A DNA stretch of 15,023 bases, taken from positions 4,938 to 19,960 of the forward strand of contig JAJPXW010000282.1 of assembly GCA_021205255.1 (NCBI GenBank). Direction: 5' to 3'. Every line of letters begins with the position of its first letter. Position 1 is the stretch's first letter. The notes beneath the pieces are model-generated. The model was given only the letters and a program-made list of their open reading frames with translations, made no database searches and was not told the origin of the DNA. The stretch is from Burkholderiales bacterium. Lineage in GTDB: Bacteria; Pseudomonadota; Gammaproteobacteria; Burkholderiales; Burkholderiaceae_F. Positions 14,943 through 15,023 of this stretch are shown here, piece after piece. The position numbers and the translations under genes are program-made.

Positions 14943-15023
14943 TTGATAAATAAGAAAAATCGTATAAATGGGCTACTTGTCCTCTGTATGCTGCTCGCAC
15001 TTACCGTAAGTGCCTGTAGCTCT
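14943..15023 (+). CDS. Lipoprotein, 5' end only; probably RlpA-type by position
   Basis: Only 27 codons are in the window. Read from TTG at 14943, the peptide is MINKKNRINGLLVL, then CMLLALTVSACSS. That is a basic n-region, a hydrophobic core and a lipobox VSAC whose Cys25 would be lipidated. This is a textbook type II signal peptide. An in-frame TAA lies directly before the TTG, and the next ATG (14988) would leave no basic n-region, so TTG is the likely start although no good Shine-Dalgarno is seen. In many proteobacteria the gene after rodA is rlpA, a septal-ring lytic transglycosylase lipoprotein. That identity is inferred from position only, since no catalytic domain is visible. Confidence 0.6.
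   Translation, partial: MINKKNRINGLLVLCMLLALTVSACSS

Noticed and set aside
14988..15023. ATG at 14988 as the start of the terminal lipoprotein
   Set aside because: It would leave only nine residues before the lipobox Cys and no basic n-region. The upstream TTG gives a complete signal peptide.

Overview
The window looks like ordinary core chromosome of a betaproteobacterium, probably Burkholderiales and perhaps a moderately AT-leaning, host-associated Sutterellaceae-like lineage. That placement is inferred from protein character, from gene order (pyrE facing gatBAC, and gatCAB divergent from mreB-mreC-mreD-mrdA-rodA followed by a lipoprotein gene) and from base composition. No database search was possible. 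I see no phage, insertion sequence, CRISPR array, tRNA or rRNA gene.

Layout, left to right. (1) The 3' part of ptsI (PTS enzyme I), carrying a Lys/Glu/Ala-rich tail. (2) A spacer with a tandem heptanucleotide repeat, then a UPF0149/YecA-like gene with a charged insert. (3) A convergent hairpin terminator, then a minus-strand cluster xthA-rsuA-ampG. The ampG muropeptide permease gene is interrupted by one in-frame TAA while the rest of its frame is intact. (4) pyrE, divergent from xthA, ending at a strong hairpin shared with the convergent gat operon. (5) gatC-gatA-gatB on the minus strand, the tRNA-dependent amidotransferase. (6) A 159-bp divergent regulatory region. (7) The plus-strand cell-shape operon mreB-mreC-mreD-mrdA-rodA. 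It has overlapping mreC/mreD and mrdA/rodA stop/start codons and a hairpin at the mreD-mrdA junction. (8) A 270-bp leader with three possible stem-loops, then the first 27 codons of a lipoprotein that by position is probably rlpA.

How the genes work together. MreB, MreC, MreD, PBP2 and RodA form the elongasome, which inserts peptidoglycan along the side wall. An RlpA-type lytic transglycosylase would cut glycan strands, and AmpG would return the resulting anhydro-muropeptides to the cytoplasm. Peptidoglycan synthesis and turnover therefore dominate the window, and the nonsense codon in ampG is its most notable anomaly: if real, it should block the recycling step. The remaining genes are housekeeping: DNA repair (xthA), 16S rRNA modification (rsuA), pyrimidine synthesis (pyrE), tRNA amidation (gatCAB) and the PTS phosphorelay (ptsI).

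I did not find a convincing undescribed system. The items most worth a second look are the ampG nonsense codon, the AAAAGCT-type heptamer array with its relative at the mreD-mrdA junction, and the hairpin abutting the mreB ribosome binding site.
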